Below, piece by piece: positions 20,346 to 22,618 of a DNA stretch of 22,618 nucleotides. A program made the position numbers and the translations under genes. Positions within the stretch are counted from its first letter, which is position 1, and every line of letters starts with the position of its first letter. The notes under the pieces are model-generated. The model did no database searches and was not told the origin of the DNA. It saw only the letters and a list, made by a program, of their open reading frames with translations. The DNA lies in assembly GCA_964636945.1 (NCBI GenBank), contig CAZWVH010000049.1, positions 1-22,618 on the forward strand. The letters run 5' to 3'. This DNA is from CAZADA01 sp964636945 (GTDB lineage: Bacteria > Pseudomonadota > Alphaproteobacteria > Caulobacterales > Maricaulaceae).

Positions 20346-22618
20346 GTGTCGCAAACCGTTGAGCCCTCCGCGCCAGCTTCGCCCGCTGCGTCCACAAGCG
20401 TGGGACCTAAATCGCGCGTCTATCTTGTGGACGGATCGGCCTATATTTTTCGTGCTTACCACGCACTGCCGCCATTGACGCGTAAGTCTGACGGGCTGCC
20501 GGTCGGCGCGGTGTCTGGCTTTTGCAACATGCTGTTCAAGCTGTTGCGCGAATTTCACGACGGCGATCGGCCCACGCATTTCGCGGTGATCTTTGATCAC
20601 TCGGCCAAAAGCTTCCGCAATGATCTCTACGCCGAATACAAGGCCAATCGCCCCCCTCCGCCAGAAGATCTCGTCCCGCAATTCCCTCTGGTTCGTGACG
20701 CCACGCGCGCCTTCAATGTGGCCTGTGTCGAGATGGAGGGGTTCGAGGCTGATGATTTGATCGCCACCTACGCCCGCCAGGCCGAGGACGCCGGGGCTGA
20801 AGTGATTATCGTTTCCTCCGACAAGGACCTCATGCAGCTGGTGTCCGACAAGGTGATCTTGTTCGACCAGATGAAAGATAAACGCCTTGGTCCGGCTGAG
20901 GTGGAGGAAAAGTTTGGCGTTCCGCCCGAGCGCATGATTGAGCTGCAAGCACTGATTGGCGACAGTACCGACAATGTTCCTGGCGTGCCTGGTATCGGGC
21001 CCAAGACAGCGGCACAATTGCTTGAGGAATTTGGCTCCCTCGACGCCGTTCTAGAGCGAGCTGAAGAGATCACCGCGAAGAAACGCCGTGAAAACATCAT
21101 CGCCCACGCCGATGATGCGCGCATGTCGAAGGAGCTGGTGACGTTAAAGACCGACGTTGCGGTCGACGAAACCCTCGATAGCTTTGCCGTGAACACGCCA
21201 GATACAGAAACCCTGCTGTCGTTTCTGCGCACCATGGAATTTCGCACCATCACCCGGCGAGTGGAGGAGGCGCTCACCGGCCGGTCCGCCTCATCCAATG
21301 AAGCGGCGGCGGAAACGGGTGTGGATCGCTCAAAGTATCAATGCGTCACCACCATCGAAGCATTGAGCCAATGGATCGAGCGCGCCCACGCTGAAGGCCT
21401 AGTGGCGGTGGACACCGAAACTGATGCGTTATCGTCTTCAGCGGCGGGGCTGGTTGGTGTCTCCCTAGCGCTTGGGCCGAACGACGCATGCTATATCCCG
21501 CTGGCGCATGTTTCGGGCGACGCCGACCTTCTTGGCGAGGGCGGGACTAAGATCGAACAAATTGCGTTTGATGACGCCATCGCGGCGCTCAAGCCGCTGC
21601 TCGAGGATGAAAGTGTCCTCAAGGTCGGGCAAAACCTCAAATACGATATTGCTGTGCTGGCCCGCTATGGGATTGAGATCGCGCCTATCGACGACACCAT
21701 GCTGATCTCCTACACGTTGGAGGCTGGCTTGCATGGTCATGGCATGGACGAGTTGTCTGAGCGCCATTTCCAACACCGGCCCATCAGCTTTAAGGAGGTG
21801 GCGGGCTCGGGCAAGTCTCAGATTTCCTTTGATAAAGTGGCGCTCGACAAGGCCACTGAATACGCCGCTGAAGACGCGGACGTGACTTTGCGGTTGTGGA
21901 GGTTGCTCAAACCCCAGCTCACGCCTGCGCGTAAACACACCGTTTATGAAACCCTCCAGCGGCCCATGCCCGCAGTGCTGGCGCACATGGAGCTGGCCGG
22001 CATTAAAGTGGACGTGCACGCATTGCGGCGGCTGTCGTCGGAGTTCTCCCAGCGCATGGCGGGATTGGAGGCTGAAGCCCACGAAACGGCGGGACGCGAG
22101 TTCAACCTGGGATCACCCAAACAGCTGGGTGAAATTCTCTTTGGTGAAATGGGTTTGCCTGGTGGGAAGAAAACCAAAACTGGGGCGTGGTCCACGGACG
22201 TCAAAGTTCTTGAGGAATTGGCCGCTCAAGGTCACGACTTGCCCCAAACCCTGATGGGCTGGCGTAAGGTATCGAAACTGAAGTCCACCTACACAGACGC
22301 CTTGGTTGAGGCGATCAATCCTAAGACGGGACGCGTGCACACCTCTTTCGCATTGGCCGCCACCACCACGGGTCGATTGTCGAGCTCTGATCCAAATTTG
22401 CAGAATATTCCCGTGCGCGATGAAGAGGGGCGCAAAATCCGCGAGGCGTTTATCCCCGAGCCGGGACATGTCCTGATCTCCGCCGACTACAGCCAGATTG
22501 AGCTGCGCTTGTTGGCGCATTATGCGAATATCGACGCGCTCAAGCAGGCTTTCCGCGATGGTCTCGACATTCACGCCATGACCGCCAGCGAAATGTTCGG
22601 CGTGCCGATTGAGGGCAT
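20346..22618 (+). CDS. polA: DNA polymerase I, 3' end beyond the window
   Basis: 757 codons of about 930 are visible. The enzyme fills gaps, removes RNA primers and takes part in excision repair. The 5'-nuclease domain starts at VYLVDGSAYIFRAYHALPP (Asp29) and includes EADDLIAT, SSDKDLMQL and GDSTDNVPGVPGIGPKTA. The 3'-5' proofreading site appears intact: DTE (Asp356, Glu358), NLKYD (Asn430 to Asp434) and YAAED (Tyr506, Asp510). The polymerase domain reaches TTTGRLSSSDPNLQNIP and motif A DYSQIELR (catalytic Asp714); motifs B and C lie outside. I chose the GTG at 20346, preceded by GAGGGAG with 10 bases between; the first 25 residues are an Ala/Ser/Pro-rich extension, so a later start is possible. 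It follows the RimB-RimK gene by 70 bases. Confidence 0.96.
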   Translation, partial: MSQTVEPSAPASPAASTSVGPKSRVYLVDGSAYIFRAYHALPPLTRKSDGLPVGAVSGFCNMLFKLLREFHDGDRPTHFAVIFDHSAKSFRNDLYAEYKANRPPPPEDLVPQFPLVRDATRAFNVACVEMEGFEADDLIATYARQAEDAGAEVIIVSSDKDLMQLVSDKVILFDQMKDKRLGPAEVEEKFGVPPERMIELQALIGDSTDNVPGVPGIGPKTAAQLLEEFGSLDAVLERAEEITAKKRRENIIAHADDARMSKELVTLKTDVAVDETLDSFAVNTPDTETLLSFLRTMEFRTITRRVEEALTGRSASSNEAAAETGVDRSKYQCVTTIEALSQWIERAHAEGLVAVDTETDALSSSAAGLVGVSLALGPNDACYIPLAHVSGDADLLGEGGTKIEQIAFDDAIAALKPLLEDESVLKVGQNLKYDIAVLARYGIEIAPIDDTMLISYTLEAGLHGHGMDELSERHFQHRPISFKEVAGSGKSQISFDKVALDKATEYAAEDADVTLRLWRLLKPQLTPARKHTVYETLQRPMPAVLAHMELAGIKVDVHALRRLSSEFSQRMAGLEAEAHETAGREFNLGSPKQLGEILFGEMGLPGGKKTKTGAWSTDVKVLEELAAQGHDLPQTLMGWRKVSKLKSTYTDALVEAINPKTGRVHTSFALAATTTGRLSSSDPNLQNIPVRDEEGRKIREAFIPEPGHVLISADYSQIELRLLAHYANIDALKQAFRDGLDIHAMTASEMFGVPIEG

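Noticed and set aside
20319..21017. Open frame of 232 codons antisense to DNA polymerase I
   Set aside because: The plus strand encodes the clear 5'-nuclease domain of PolA; the antisense frame has no recognisable motif.

Overview
The window is a high-GC (roughly 60%), densely coded stretch from an alphaproteobacterium, most likely a TonB-receptor-rich marine type near Hyphomonadaceae, Maricaulales or Caulobacterales. This placement is inferred from gene content, not from a marker search. The supporting genes are a two-domain cold-shock protein beside a DUF192 gene, a CHCC zinc-finger protein of the NDUFS6 type, a fused RimB-type protease/RimK ligase and very long TonB-dependent receptors. 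A run of exactly 100 N (12082-12181) shows this is a draft scaffold.

Layout. Positions 1-226 hold no gene, only a terminator-like or tRNA-3'-end-like hairpin. A lipoprotein of unknown function (227-1099) overlaps an NhaC-family antiporter (1096-2475) by 4 bases. A repeat-rich convergent spacer (2476-2637) follows. On the minus strand come a possible peptide-scavenging pair, a 1077-residue TonB-dependent receptor (8687-5454) followed by a secreted M14 zinc carboxypeptidase (5307-2638), and a separate exported glutathione-peroxidase-like protein (9480-8914). On the plus strand are a double cold-shock-domain protein (9621-10217) and an exported DUF192 protein (10296-10808) ending in a clear terminator. 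Next is a divergent pair, a TonB-dependent receptor of the heme/hemoglobin type (12769-10883, minus, interrupted by the assembly gap) and an exported DUF6607-like protein (12910-13926, plus). Their shared 140-base intergenic region carries two Fur-box-like sequences on either side of a perfect inverted repeat. A strong terminator separates this pair from a ZIP-family metal transporter (14058-14855), whose promoter contains a Zur-like palindrome. A TraB/GumN-family exported protein (14996-15943) follows.

The right part holds an ABC-2-type ATPase with no permease beside it (16918-15956, minus), a divergent DASS/SLC13 symporter starting at GTG (17003-18520), the CHCC zinc-finger protein (18605-18826), the RimB-RimK fusion (18830-20275) and DNA polymerase I (from 20346, running off the right end).

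Working together. The most coherent theme is envelope nutrient acquisition under metal control: a probable iron/heme module with Fur-like sites, a probable zinc importer with a Zur-like site, and a receptor plus carboxypeptidase pair that could release and import peptide products. I see no phage genes, transposase, CRISPR array or defence system. The most interesting items are the iron-type divergon with the uncharacterised DUF6607-like partner, the Zur-like site before the ZIP gene, the ligase/protease fusion coupled to the zinc-finger gene, and the duplicated gene end with nested palindromes at 2480-2682.
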